DNA of 46,566 nucleotides from Bacteroidota bacterium (GCA_023447335.1 JAEXOD010000169.1:1-46566); one strand, 5' to 3'; shown: positions 8,374-19,200, counted from the first letter of the stretch. The notes: generated by a model from the sequence alone, not told the origin. A program made the numbers and translations.

Positions 8374-8888
8374 TATTCTTCCTTAAAACTATTTTCTTCA
8401 GGTGCTATATAAAAACTGCAAAAATGTCTATTATTCTCTTTTTCCGGCATAAATTCTTCTATTAGAGTAATTTTCCTTTCTAAAGAATTTACATTAAATA
8501 TAGCAGAATTTATACTTCCGTCTTGTTTTACAACATTAACGGTAATATCTCCTATAAGGTCTTCAAAAAAATTATCTTTTCGAGCCGGCTGAACTTGAGG
8601 AGCATAATTTGTTTTTGCAGATAATCCCATAATAACTAAATAAATGTCATCTTTTTTACGAATTACATCAACCGAAATTTCGTATGAGAAAACTTTTAAT
8701 TCCAAAACAGTTTCAATACTAAAACTTACATATTGTTTTTTATAAACAGAATCATAATGAAAAAATGCTTTACAAGTATATTCTAATTTATCAGGTTTTT
8801 TTGTAGGGATCGCAGCAATAGCTGCTTCAGCCTTTTTATTTCTTGTTTTAGGAATTTTTGGAATATTAATCGGTTGTTTTAACGGCAT
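8373..8888 (-). CDS. Conserved-looking protein of unknown function between hisS and rlmB
   Basis: A 171-residue protein that I do not recognise. The first ~35 residues are rich in Lys, Pro and Ala (IPKIPKTRNKKAEAAIAAIP) and probably unstructured. The rest is a soluble alternating pattern suggesting beta strands. Charged residues are frequent and there is no signal peptide, membrane span or Cys motif. Its start overlaps the end of hisS by 10 bases, and its stop overlaps the rlmB start by one base. It is therefore surely translated as part of the operon, and a role near tRNA charging or rRNA modification is possible but unproven. Confidence 0.7.
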   Translation of the reverse strand: MPLKQPINIPKIPKTRNKKAEAAIAAIPTKKPDKLEYTCKAFFHYDSVYKKQYVSFSIETVLELKVFSYEISVDVIRKKDDIYLVIMGLSAKTNYAPQVQPARKDNFFEDLIGDITVNVVKQDGSINSAIFNVNSLERKITLIEEFMPEKENNRHFCSFYIAPEENSFKEE

Positions 8889-10138
8889 ATTACTTTCTCA
8901 ACTTTATCAAGTTCATCAAATCTATAATTAGTTTGTTCACTATTAACCATATCCTTAAGAACTACCATATCATGTTTAAATTCGTCACCGCCTAAAAATA
9001 ATACAAATCTTGCTCCATATTTATTTGCTTCGCGCATTTGGGCTTTAATGCTTCTACCTGCATAATCAGTTTCTGCAACAATTCCCTTATTTCTTAATTT
9101 TAATGCTAAATTGTACGCTTCTTGTTTTAACTCAGAATCTAATCGAACAATATAAACATCAATACTCTCGTTATCTAATTTCAAACAACCTTCGTTTTCA
9201 CATGCTAATAATAATCGTTCTATACCGGCTGCAAATCCTACACCGGGTGTTGGTTTCCCGCCTAATTGTTCTATCAATAAATTATATCTTCCTCCACCGC
9301 ACAATGCACTTTGAGATCCCACACTTCCGCTAATAACTTCAAAAGTTGTATTTGTATAATAATCTAATCCTCTAACTAAAGTAGTATCTATCTCAAAAGG
9401 AATTCCGTTATCCGATAAGCATTTTTTTACTTCATCAAACTGTTTAAAACTTTCTTCATCAATATAACTCAATAAAACAGGAGCATCTTTCATTATTTCA
9501 ATGTCTTTTGCTTCTTTGCTATCAAATATTCGCAAAATATTTATATCAAGTCTACGTTTACTTTCTTCAGATAATTTATCAATTTTATCTGCCAAATACT
9601 TTCTTAACTCAACTTTGTAAATTTCACGAGAACTTGGAATTCCTAGAGAATTAATTTTAACACTAACATTTTTAAGACCGAGTGTATTAAAAACATTATA
9701 TGCCATAATAATCATTTCTGCATCTAATAAAGGATCATTGCTTCCTAAAGCTTCGGCACCAAATTGGTGAAATTGCCTAAACCGTCCTGCTTGCGGACGT
9801 TCTTGCCTAAACATAGGCGAAATATAATATAACTTATTTAAGTTGTTTTTTTTGTCTAAAGAATGCTCAATAAAAGCCCTTACTACAGAAGCTGTCATTT
9901 CCGGTTTCAAAGTTAAGCTAAGATCACTCCTATCAATAAAAGTATACATTTCTTTACTTACAATATCTGTAGCCTCACCTATCCCACGTGAAAATAATGC
10001 CGTTTCTTCAAATATCGGTGTACGTATTTCTTTATAATTAAATAATTTAAATATTTTCCGTACTAAATTTTCTACTAAATACCATTTTTCAATATCTTCA
10101 GATAAAATATCTTTTGTACCTGTTACTGCTTTTATCAT
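8879..10138 (-). CDS. hisS: Histidyl-tRNA synthetase
   Basis: A class II aminoacyl-tRNA synthetase (419 aa) that charges tRNA-His. Motif 2 is in FRQERPQAGRFRQFHQFGAE, the histidine-binding motif is RGLDYYTNTTFE, and motif 3 is GVGFAAGIERLLLA. The C-terminal anticodon-binding domain (VYIVRLDSELKQEAYNLALK onward; YAGRSIKAQMREANKYGA) is complete, and the length is normal. The N-terminal GTKDILSEDIEKW corresponds to the usual GT-D-LP region. It follows the ptsN-like gene by 9 bases and overlaps the next gene by 10 bases. Confidence 0.97.
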   Translation of the reverse strand: MIKAVTGTKDILSEDIEKWYLVENLVRKIFKLFNYKEIRTPIFEETALFSRGIGEATDIVSKEMYTFIDRSDLSLTLKPEMTASVVRAFIEHSLDKKNNLNKLYYISPMFRQERPQAGRFRQFHQFGAEALGSNDPLLDAEMIIMAYNVFNTLGLKNVSVKINSLGIPSSREIYKVELRKYLADKIDKLSEESKRRLDINILRIFDSKEAKDIEIMKDAPVLLSYIDEESFKQFDEVKKCLSDNGIPFEIDTTLVRGLDYYTNTTFEVISGSVGSQSALCGGGRYNLLIEQLGGKPTPGVGFAAGIERLLLACENEGCLKLDNESIDVYIVRLDSELKQEAYNLALKLRNKGIVAETDYAGRSIKAQMREANKYGARFVLFLGGDEFKHDMVVLKDMVNSEQTNYRFDELDKVEKVICR

Positions 10139-10147
10139 ATTTTCCTT

Positions 10148-10618
10148 CTAAATTTCAATATATTTTCCGTCTTCAATAACAAATAAATTGTATATTGATT
10201 CTGCTGTTTTTGCTTCAATTAATTCATCTTTAAATTCTTCTTTTAAAAGAATTCTACTTATCCTACTTAAAAGTTTTATATGAGGAGATACCGAATTTTC
10301 TTTATTGATCAATAAGAAAAACAAATTTACCGGTTCACCGTCATTACTTGAGTATTCAATAGGAGTCGACGTTTTTCCGAATACCATTATAGTATCGGTT
10401 ACTGCATCGGTTTTGGCATGGGGTATAGCAATGCCTCTACCTACACCGGTGGGTATAACTTTTTCTCTATCGAATACTGCGCGTCTCAGCTCTTCCAAAT
10501 CATCAACTCTATTATCACCTTTAAGGCAATCAATTAATTCGTTGATTACATCGGCTTTCGTTTTTCCCTCTAACTCAGGTATAATTGATTCGATTTTTAA
10601 TACATCTGTTATTTTCAT
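10148..10618 (-). CDS. ptsN: PTS EIIA-type (PtsN-like) protein
   Basis: A 156-residue EIIA domain of the mannitol/fructose/nitrogen class. The phospho-accepting histidine is in GRGIAIPHAKTDAV (H67), preceded by REKVIPTGVG, the family hallmark. It stands alone, with no membrane EIIC or EIIB nearby, so a regulatory PtsN role is more likely than sugar uptake (inference). It is the first gene of the unit leading into hisS. The start ATG at 10618 lacks a clear Shine-Dalgarno sequence. The symbol is given by similarity of type only. Confidence 0.82.
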   Translation of the reverse strand: MKITDVLKIESIIPELEGKTKADVINELIDCLKGDNRVDDLEELRRAVFDREKVIPTGVGRGIAIPHAKTDAVTDTIMVFGKTSTPIEYSSNDGEPVNLFFLLINKENSVSPHIKLLSRISRILLKEEFKDELIEAKTAESIYNLFVIEDGKYIEI

Positions 10619-10785
10619 AGTAAATATTTTTTAATTATAATTACAAACTTAACAAAGCTTTTTGTTATTACCAAATTTACCATATTATTAAAAAATCTTT
10701 TTGAATTTTATTTTTTTAATTGACTTATATTAGAATAAAAGAGTATTTTGTTGAATATTCTTTAATTTGTTACTAAAGAGGAACT

Positions 10786-12486
10786 ATGGACATTCAAAAC
10801 AAAGTTGTTTTAATTCTCGGAGCATGGGGTCTTGTCGGGAATGCTGTAACCAAAAAATTATTACCCCATAAACCTAAACAAATAATTGTTACTTCGCTTA
10901 AACAAAACGAGGCTGAAGAGTATGTTGCTCAATTAAAAAAAGAACATCCTCATTTACCTGAGGACTATTTTATTCCATGGTGGGGCAATATATTTGTAAG
11001 GGATGCTTATAAAGATGAGGACAGGATAGCTCTTCTAAATGATCCTGTTAAACGCAAAGTATTGATGCGTGACATTATGGAAGAACTATCACAAGATATT
11101 TTACACGATTCATCAATTTATCAGTTATTAACCAAATACAAACCGGATATTATTGTCGATTGTATTAACTCAGCAACAGGTATCGCTTATCAAGATATCT
11201 ACACTACTTATCGTACAATAAGAAAAACAATGGAAAAGAGAAATTCTATTGATGATATTATTGCCGAAACTGAAAAAATGATTTGTACGTTGTATATTCC
11301 TCAATTAATTAGGCATATACAAATTATGTACAGTTCAATGAATGAAGCCAAAACTGAAATTTATGTAAAAATTGGTACAAGCGGAACGGGTGGTATGGGG
11401 TTAAATATCCCATATACTCATAGCGAGGAAAAGCCTTCTCGCGTACTTTTAAGCAAATCTTCAGTTGCGGGAGCACATACAATGCTTTTATTCCTTATGG
11501 GAAGAACTCCTGAAGGAGCGATTACAAAAGAAATAAAACCAACTGCTGCTATCGCTTGGAAGAAAATTGAATTCGGAGAAATCAAGAAACGTGGAAAACC
11601 GATTGAATTAACTAAAATCTCTTTGGAGCAAGCTATTCCGTTAGAAGAAACTTTAAAATTAAAACTAGATACTCCGTTTCCAACTGATGGTGAAAAATTG
11701 AAATCTATTTTTATCGATACCGGTGAAAACGGTACTTTTTCTCGTGGTGAATTTGAGGCGATCTCTACTCAAGGACAGATGGAATATGTTACTCCTGAAG
11801 AAATTGCCGAAGATGTTATATACGAAGTATTAGGCGGTAATACCGGACATGATATTATAAATGCACTTGATAATGCAACGTTAGAACCTAGTTTTAGAGC
11901 CGGATTTTTACAACATTATGCCGTTGAAAAACTTGAAGAATTAGAAGAATCGACCGGAGCACATAGTGTAGCATTTGAACTTTTAGGTCCACCTAGACTT
12001 AGCAAATTGCTTTATGAATTGCACTTGCTTAAACTGTTATACACTTCAATGCCAAATATTGTAAACTCAGATGCAAATGATATTTCTAAAAAATGTTTAG
12101 AATTATTAGAAAAAGATACAAAATTAAGAAGCGAAATTGTTTCTATCGGTATTCCAATCTTGCTACCGGACGGAAAACGCTTGCTACGTGGAAATGAAAT
12201 GAAAATTCCTCCTTTCAGAGGGGATGATGAATTAACCATAACTCCGGAAAGCATTAACCTTTGGGCTAAAGACGGTTGGGTTGATTTGAGAGTTGAAAAT
12301 ATAAAACATTGGCAAACAAGATTGCAAGCATTAATGGACGAAGCTAATTCTATTCCAATCCATGATACTAGCAGTCATTATGTTCGTACAAAAAAATATT
12401 GGAATAATTTTGAAAAAATTGATATCGGAAAAGTTGTTGGTTGGCTGTTTATTAACGAGGATCAAGGTTTACGAATGAAATCGTAA
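10786..12486 (+). CDS. Large NAD(P)-binding Rossmann-fold protein of unknown function
   Basis: A 566-residue soluble protein. The N-terminus (KVVLILGAWGLVGNAVTKKLL) has a short-chain dehydrogenase/epimerase-like dinucleotide site, GxxGxxG at 12-18. The segment around 199-240 (IGTSGTGGMGLNIPYTHSEE; LLSKSSVAGAHTML) could form a substrate region. No YxxxK catalytic pair could be assigned with confidence, and the 300 C-terminal residues match nothing I can name. A good ribosome site (AGAGG, 4 bases before the ATG) supports the start. It is a single-gene unit closed by the terminator at 12505-12532, divergent from ptsN. Likely an oxidoreductase or NAD-dependent sensor; substrate unknown. Confidence 0.75.
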   Translation: MDIQNKVVLILGAWGLVGNAVTKKLLPHKPKQIIVTSLKQNEAEEYVAQLKKEHPHLPEDYFIPWWGNIFVRDAYKDEDRIALLNDPVKRKVLMRDIMEELSQDILHDSSIYQLLTKYKPDIIVDCINSATGIAYQDIYTTYRTIRKTMEKRNSIDDIIAETEKMICTLYIPQLIRHIQIMYSSMNEAKTEIYVKIGTSGTGGMGLNIPYTHSEEKPSRVLLSKSSVAGAHTMLLFLMGRTPEGAITKEIKPTAAIAWKKIEFGEIKKRGKPIELTKISLEQAIPLEETLKLKLDTPFPTDGEKLKSIFIDTGENGTFSRGEFEAISTQGQMEYVTPEEIAEDVIYEVLGGNTGHDIINALDNATLEPSFRAGFLQHYAVEKLEELEESTGAHSVAFELLGPPRLSKLLYELHLLKLLYTSMPNIVNSDANDISKKCLELLEKDTKLRSEIVSIGIPILLPDGKRLLRGNEMKIPPFRGDDELTITPESINLWAKDGWVDLRVENIKHWQTRLQALMDEANSIPIHDTSSHYVRTKKYWNNFEKIDIGKVVGWLFINEDQGLRMKS

Positions 12487-12504
12487 TCTATCTTTTTTAC
12501 AAAT

Positions 12505-12532
12505 AAAAAGGAGCATGCTTGCTCCTTTTTTT
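12505..12532 (+). terminator. Intrinsic terminator after the 566-residue Rossmann protein gene
   Basis: GGAGC (12510-12514) pairs with GCTCC (12521-12525) around a six-base loop. The stem is extended by A5/T5 pairing and followed by a T run. It lies about 20 bases after the stop codon at 12486. Confidence 0.85.
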
Positions 12533-12711
12533 ATATAATTAACTTTAAGCAAAAACTTTCATTTCATTATATTTTAATATCTTATGCATATTCTATTTAA
12601 TTAAGGTTTTAATATATATTCCTTGGTTTTGAAATATTTAGTGACTTATGCTTTGCAAGTTTTAATTAAGCACATTTACTAAATTTTTATTATTACATCA
12701 ACAAAATGCTT
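12533..12711. other. Non-coding spacer between convergent genes
   Basis: An AT-rich stretch between the plus-strand terminator at 12505-12532 and the minus-strand terminator at 12712-12743. I see no open frame, RNA structure or repeat in it. Confidence 0.5.
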
Positions 12712-12743
12712 TAAAATAAAAAGGGGCTCCAAATCGAAGCCCC
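12712..12743 (-). terminator. Intrinsic terminator after the second thioester-domain gene
   Basis: On the minus strand GGGGCT (12738-12743) pairs with AGCCCC (12723-12728), followed by TTTTTATTTT. It lies about 35 bases after the stop of the 1104-residue protein gene. Confidence 0.88.
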
Positions 12744-12776
12744 AATCTAAAACAGATTTATTGCTAATTTTTGTAA

Positions 12777-15700
12777 TTACTTTAATAAAAGCATTTTCAT
12801 TGTCTTGGTAAATTTACCTGTTTCAATGCTGTAAAAATAAATTCCGCTAGCAACTTTTTTCCCAAAATTATCTGTCGCATTCCATACAAGAGAATATGCT
12901 CCCGCTTGCATTTCAGTATCAACCAATGTAGCTACTTTTTTACCAAGAACATCAAAAATAGATAATTTAACATTAGTTTGTTCTGCAACCGAAAATTTGA
13001 TAATTGTTGTTGGGTTAAACGGATTTGGGTAATTTTGCTCTAATGAATAAGTCGTAACAATATTGTTATTATTATCGCTAACACTTGTCGGTTTATCATT
13101 AACATAAACTTTACCATTGCTTGTACCGGCATAAAGTTTAGAACCGTTAAAATAAACAGAACTAATATCAAAACCAACTAATCCTAATTGTTGCCAGCTT
13201 CCTTTAGTTGTTCCTACATGGTAATAAATACCACCGTTCCATGCGCTAGCAAAAACGTTTGCTCCGTCAACAGAAATAGAATAAATATATGGCGAGGTCA
13301 CATCCGATTGTTTGCTAAACGTGCTACCGTCAGAAGAATAGAATAATCCATTTCCGTAAGTGCCTAAAAACACTTCATTATTGCTGTTCACAGCAACAGA
13401 CCAAATATGGTCATAACCGGCACTTACCGTATTCCATGTTTCACTACCATTCTCTAATTTAAATAATCCGCCGCCAAATGTTCCGGCATATAAATTATTA
13501 TTATTATCAATTGCCAATGAATTAACTGCTAAGAATATAAGACCGTTATTTAATGTAGCCCAGTTTGCTCCGTTATCTGAAGAAACATATACACCTTCTC
13601 CCCAAACTGCAGCATAAAGCTTGCCGCTACTTGCTACAATTGAACGAACGTCTTTATCTGTTAGTGAATAAATTGCCCAATCAAGTCCTAAATTATTTGA
13701 TGAATATATACCTCTTTCCGTAGCAGCAAAAATTTCTCCGTTATCAAAAGGTAGTAAGCTCCATATATATCCAACGTTCATAGTAGGATTAACATGTTCC
13801 CAACTTGCTCCCTCATCTATTGAACGATAAATTTTGCCTCCCCAAGTGCCGGACAACAAATTACCGTTAACATCACGATTAAATGTCCAAATTATTTCAT
13901 CACTGCCTGATGATCCTGAATATTGCCAATTTGCGTTTACCGTGCCCGAACCTACACTTAAATTTGGTGTCACATTTATTGTTACAGCCGAATAATCATC
14001 TTCGGTATCAACACCGTTTCCGGGTTCGCTATCGGGGTCAATTTGATCTACCCATATTAATTCAGCTATATTTTGTAATGTACTTGTTGCAGGAACGTTA
14101 CCTATAAATTTAGCAATATTAAACTGTCCTTGTCCTTTTATAGAATTCGCTATAAACTGACCGTTTAATTGTCCTGATATATAGTTTACATCTGCTTTAG
14201 GAGCTAAAACTGTACCTTGAACATCTATCGCAACTATTTCTAATTTTGTTGCTTGATAAAAGTTGAATAAGGTAGTATATTTATCAGTTCCTGAAAGAAC
14301 TAATCCACCGTCAAATTTCAAGCTGTCCCCTTCTATATTTACCAATGCGGTACTTCCGATTGGAACATTAATAAATATTTCAAGAGAATTATTAAAAGCT
14401 TCTTCTTCTACTTTGAAAATATTTACGATAGGATGCGATCCATTTAGATGTAATGAGCTAAAAATTAATGAATCGGTTCCGTTTATTTGATAATCTGCTA
14501 TGGTTGATGACAAATCTACTAAATAAGATTTTGCAGCCGAGAAATTAAATATAGTATCCTTCCTAACTTCTCCCTCAACGCTAACATAATCAACCGGTAA
14601 ATTTGTTTGATCACCATAAACAACGTTACCAGCAAAAACAGCACCTGTCAGAAATGTTAAATTCCTTCCTGCAACCAAAACATCCTCTGTACCGTTGGAA
14701 TTAGGTAATTTATCACCGACACTATAATTAGCTAAAAATATATCTCTTCCTGCAGCCATTTTCCCTTCAGTATCACTGCTTGGTTGATTAATATCTTGAA
14801 AAACAAAAACATTAAAATCAGAAGCATCTCCTAGGTCCAATCTCGTTGATAATAGCTCAGTTGAACTAACTTTAACGCTGATTTGCAATGTCGCACTTGC
14901 TCCGTTTGCTAAACTTCCTACATCCCACGTTCCGCCCGGAGGCATTATAGTTTTACTTCCCTTACTCTCCGTACCGTCATAAAATGTACCTTGAGTTACT
15001 GTTGTACTTTGAATATTAAATCCTTGATCTATTATATCCATTATCCAAATGTTTGTTGCTTCAGAAGGTCCGTCATTAGTTACTGTTACCGTAAAATTAA
15101 TAGTTTCTCCGTCAATAGGATTGGCATTATCTACAGTTTTGGTAATTTTTAGGTCAGAATTGTTTTCCCATTCTACACTTGCCGTAAATTGGCGTGTAGC
15201 TAAAGCAGGTGTAGCCAAAACTAATTTTTGATATTCATCCGGTTTTACACTATGAACATACCTTGTACCTTGAGGAACTTTTACTTCTGCTGTTGCGGTA
15301 ATTGTTGCATAATTTGAACCACCGTCTTGAACAGTGAACTCAAGATATCCAAAACTATTAGTTACACCGTTAGATATATTTAATAGTCCACCGTTTGTTG
15401 TTAAACTTACGTTTACACCGGATACAGGCTGCCCTATTTCATTATAAGCATACACTCTCATGGTTGCACCCTGATTAGTATTAATTACTTGCGAAGCCGG
15501 ATTAATTACTAATGTTGCTACAGGCGTAGTATTACCTGCATTCGCATCTGCATCGGCAACAATCTGAATTACTCTACTTTTAATATCTGCGGGAGTGATG
15601 GTATTAACGTCTATACCGTCTGCATAATGCCATACTGCTAATTGCACTGCTGCTGCTTCTTTTTTATCAGTTGACATTGATCCGCTATACGGAAACGCTT

Positions 15701-16091
15701 TATAAGGATAGTAATTATTCAGAATATAAGTAATTTGCGAAGGAGTGTTTCCGGCATCAATATATGTATGTGGTTGGTTGGCTTTCCAAAAAGCAAGATG
15801 ATGCATTATATCAATACAATATAATTTAATATTATCAGCTCCGTTTATTTTAGCACTGAACGTACCGGCATATGAATTTCCAAAAGCTTGACCGTTATAG
15901 GGATTTGTAAAATTAATAGTTGTGCCTTTATCTGTTGCCATTACCATTGCTGTGCTATTACCCAACATAGCATTTGAAAAAAATTCAGCCGGTTGTATCT
16001 GAAGTTTTGTTCCAAGGCTATCGCTAACTGCATGTAGATTAAAAAAGGTAAAGATCAATATAATAGTTAATAAACCGTACTTCCTTGTCAT
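12777..16091 (-). CDS. Secreted T9SS protein with thioester-like, Ig/DUF11, choice-of-anchor A and propeller domains (copy 2)
   Basis: A 1104-residue exported protein. Order seen: signal peptide (1-21), linker, and a thioester-like domain (~58-190) with YCID (C92), TYILNNYYPYK and AAVQLAVWHYADG (Q150). Next are an Ig-like domain (~193-270), DUF11 repeat (~313-405, TVTNDGPSEATN), and choice-of-anchor A domain (~423-665, SSDTEGKMAAGRDIF to LAPKADVNYISGQ). A seven-unit propeller with GxIYxSxDxGxxW-like repeats follows (~735-1000). The T9SS type A tail is ~1017-1104 (LEQNYPNPFNPTTIIKF, ASGIYFYSIETG). The Cys/Gln pair matches Gram-positive thioester adhesins that bond covalently to targets. A strong ribosome site (GAGGTGG) fixes the start. 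It is a tandem paralog of the gene at 16211. Covalent adhesion is inference; location at the cell surface is well supported. Confidence 0.85.
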   Translation of the reverse strand: MTRKYGLLTIILIFTFFNLHAVSDSLGTKLQIQPAEFFSNAMLGNSTAMVMATDKGTTINFTNPYNGQAFGNSYAGTFSAKINGADNIKLYCIDIMHHLAFWKANQPHTYIDAGNTPSQITYILNNYYPYKAFPYSGSMSTDKKEAAAVQLAVWHYADGIDVNTITPADIKSRVIQIVADADANAGNTTPVATLVINPASQVINTNQGATMRVYAYNEIGQPVSGVNVSLTTNGGLLNISNGVTNSFGYLEFTVQDGGSNYATITATAEVKVPQGTRYVHSVKPDEYQKLVLATPALATRQFTASVEWENNSDLKITKTVDNANPIDGETINFTVTVTNDGPSEATNIWIMDIIDQGFNIQSTTVTQGTFYDGTESKGSKTIMPPGGTWDVGSLANGASATLQISVKVSSTELLSTRLDLGDASDFNVFVFQDINQPSSDTEGKMAAGRDIFLANYSVGDKLPNSNGTEDVLVAGRNLTFLTGAVFAGNVVYGDQTNLPVDYVSVEGEVRKDTIFNFSAAKSYLVDLSSTIADYQINGTDSLIFSSLHLNGSHPIVNIFKVEEEAFNNSLEIFINVPIGSTALVNIEGDSLKFDGGLVLSGTDKYTTLFNFYQATKLEIVAIDVQGTVLAPKADVNYISGQLNGQFIANSIKGQGQFNIAKFIGNVPATSTLQNIAELIWVDQIDPDSEPGNGVDTEDDYSAVTINVTPNLSVGSGTVNANWQYSGSSGSDEIIWTFNRDVNGNLLSGTWGGKIYRSIDEGASWEHVNPTMNVGYIWSLLPFDNGEIFAATERGIYSSNNLGLDWAIYSLTDKDVRSIVASSGKLYAAVWGEGVYVSSDNGANWATLNNGLIFLAVNSLAIDNNNNLYAGTFGGGLFKLENGSETWNTVSAGYDHIWSVAVNSNNEVFLGTYGNGLFYSSDGSTFSKQSDVTSPYIYSISVDGANVFASAWNGGIYYHVGTTKGSWQQLGLVGFDISSVYFNGSKLYAGTSNGKVYVNDKPTSVSDNNNNIVTTYSLEQNYPNPFNPTTIIKFSVAEQTNVKLSIFDVLGKKVATLVDTEMQAGAYSLVWNATDNFGKKVASGIYFYSIETGKFTKTMKMLLLK

Positions 16092-16150
16092 CAGTCCACC
16101 TCAAAAAATTTAAAAAATTATTTAAATAGCTTGTAAAATATAATATAATT

Positions 16151-16189
16151 TAAAATAAAAAAATCACGGAAAACGAATTTCCGTGATTT
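16151..16189 (-). terminator. Intrinsic terminator between the two thioester-domain genes
   Basis: A perfect 12-bp stem (16161-16172 with 16178-16189, core ATCACGGAA/TTCCGTGAT) with a 5-base loop. On the minus strand it is followed by a T-rich tail. It separates the two paralogs, so each is probably its own transcription unit. A T run also follows on the plus side, making it structurally bidirectional. Confidence 0.9.
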
Positions 16190-16210
16190 TTATTAATTTC
16201 TTAACAAATT

Positions 16211-19200
16211 TTACTTCATTAAAATCATTTTATTGGTTTTATTAAATTTACCGGCTTCAATACTGTAGAAGTAAATTCCGCTAGCAACTTTTCTACCCAA
16301 ATTATCAGTCGCATTCCAAACTAATTGGTAGTTTCCTGCATTTTGGTTTGAATTAACTAAAGTAACAACTTCTTTACCTAGTATATCATAAACAGTCAAT
16401 TTAACATTGGATGCTTCTGCAACCGAATATTTAATAATTGTACTTGGGTTAAAAGGATTAGGATAGTTTTGTTCAAGTGTGAACGAGTAATTCAATCCTG
16501 TTGTACCTTTTACTTCAGTTATCGGATTAACGTTTTTATACAATTTTCCGTCTGCAGTTCCTACATAAAGAACGTTTTTATCAATCATCATACTGCTTAT
16601 TCCGAAGCCAACCATACCTAGTTGTGACCAAGTCATTTCAGTAGCTGTTTGATATAAGTATATACCACCATTCCAAGCACTTGCGAATACATTATTACCG
16701 TCAATAGTTATTGCATATATATATTCAGCGTTTACGGCTGCTTGTCTATTAAAGGTTGCGCCGTCATCATTAGAATAGTATAAACCGTTTCCGTAGGTAG
16801 CAACAAATATTTCATCGGCAGAATTAATTCCGATAGACCAAACGTGATCATATCCTACCGTTAATTGATTCCAATTTTCAGCACCGTCAACACTCTTGTA
16901 AATTCCGCCTCCAAAAGTACCGGCAAATAAATCACCGTTGCTATTCTTAGCCAAAGTATTAACTGCAGTAAATATTATTCCGTTATTCTTTTGAACCCAG
17001 TTTGCACCGTTATCAACCGATTTATAGATTCCGCCACCCCAAACACCTGCATAAATAGTGTTGTTGGCTTCATCTAATAATAATGCTCTTACATCTGTGT
17101 TTGCCAAAGCAAAGATATTCCATGTTGCACCATTATCAACAGATTTATAAATACCTCTTTCTGTAGCAACAAATATATCACCGGCTGCATTTACTTGTAT
17201 TGACCAAATATATCCAACCATCATACCTTCGTTTAATACTGTCCAATTTAATCCTTCATCAACTGAACGATAAATCTTTCCGCCAAAAGTACCGGCAATT
17301 AAATAACCGTCTTTATCTCTTGTAATTACCCACATAATATCTGTAGTATTATAAGTACCTACATATTCCCAATCTTCGTTTACTGAACCAACACCAACAC
17401 TTAAATTAGGATTAACAGATATTTCAACTTTTGAGTAATCATCTTCTGTAGTAACACCGTTTCCGGCTTCGCTATCAGGATCTAATTGATCACACTTAGT
17501 AACTTCTGCAATATTTATTAATTCAGTCACTCCTTGAATGTTACCGATGAATTTCGATATATTAAGTTGAGCTTTACCTATCATCGATTTAGCAATAAAT
17601 TGACCGTATAATTGACCGTCAATAAAGTTTACATCAGCTTTAGGAGCTAAAAGTGTACCTTTTACATCAATATTGTTTATCGTTAAATATTTTGATTCAT
17701 AAAAATTATATAATGTGGTATTTGAACTGGCGCCATATAAATCTAATCCGCCGTTAAACAAAACGCTATCACCGGCAACATTTACTATAACCGTTGAACC
17801 GGAAGGAACATTTATTACTACACCTGAAGAGTTTGTAATATCATCTCCGTCAACATTAAAAATATTAATTACAGGATGATTTCCTGTTAATTTTAAGGTT
17901 GACCATTCTAATGTATCGATACCGTTAGCTGGATAATTTGCTAAATCTGCAGATAAGCCTAATAAGTAAGTATTTGCAGCAGCAAAGTCAATTACGCTAT
18001 CTTTGCGAACAGATCCGCCTGTTACGCTTACATAATCAACCGGTAAGTTTGAGTTATTTCCATAAACAACGTTACCACCGGATATTGCACCGGTTAAGAA
18101 TGTTAAATTGCGTCCTGCTATTAATACATCTTCTGTTCCGTTACCGGCAGGTAATAAATCACCTACGCTATAATTGGTTAAGAATATATCTCTTCCTGCA
18201 GCCATTTTCCCTTGAGTATCAGAAGAAGGTTGATTGATATCTTGAATTACAAAAACATTAAAATCTTTTGCTACACCTAAATCAATCGGTGTTGTAAAAA
18301 CATTAAGTACATTTACTTTACAAACCAAAACAACACTTGCGCTTGCACCGCTATTAATTGTTCCTACACTCCAAATTCCCGTTGTTCCGTCAACAGAACC
18401 TTGAGAAGGAGTAACTGACTGTACTTCAAAAGCAGGATCTAAAATATCTGTTACTTCAACACCCGTTGCTTTAGATGGACCGTCATTAGTTACCGTAATA
18501 GTAAAAGTAATTACATCACCGTTTGTAGGAGTTGGGTTATCAACGGTTTTAATTAATCTTAAATCAGCTCTTTCTTTCCAAGTAACTGATGCAGTAAATA
18601 TTCTATTTGCTAAAGCAGGAGTAGCAAGAACTAATTTTTGATAGTTATTCGGGCTTACAGAATGAACATATCTTGTACCCTGTGGAACAACAACAGGAGC
18701 TGTTGCGGTAATTGAAGCATTTAACGAAGCCCCTTGTGTTACCGTAAATTCAAAATAACCAGAAGCATTTGTGGTACCGGAAGCGGCACTTAATGTACCC
18801 GAAGTAGTACTTAATGATACATTTACGTTTGGTAATGCCACACCTGTTTCATTATAGGCATAAACACGCATTGTTGCGGTTTCGCCCACAAATTTTTCTA
18901 CTGAACCGGGAGTAATTAACAAGGTTGCAACAGGTTGTATCGTACCGGCATTGGTATTAGCATCTGCAATTATTTGTAAAGCTCTTGCTTTTACATCCGC
19001 AACATCAACCGTATTTGCATTTATGCCGTCTGCGAAATGCCAAAGAGCTATTTGAACTGCAGCAGCTTCTTTTGTTTCTGTTAACGAACCTGCATATGGA
19101 AGCCCTTTATAAGGATAATAATTGTTTAAGATGTATGTCATCTGTGAAGGCGTATTACCAGCATCAATATAAGTATGTGGTTGACTTGCCGTCCAATAAA

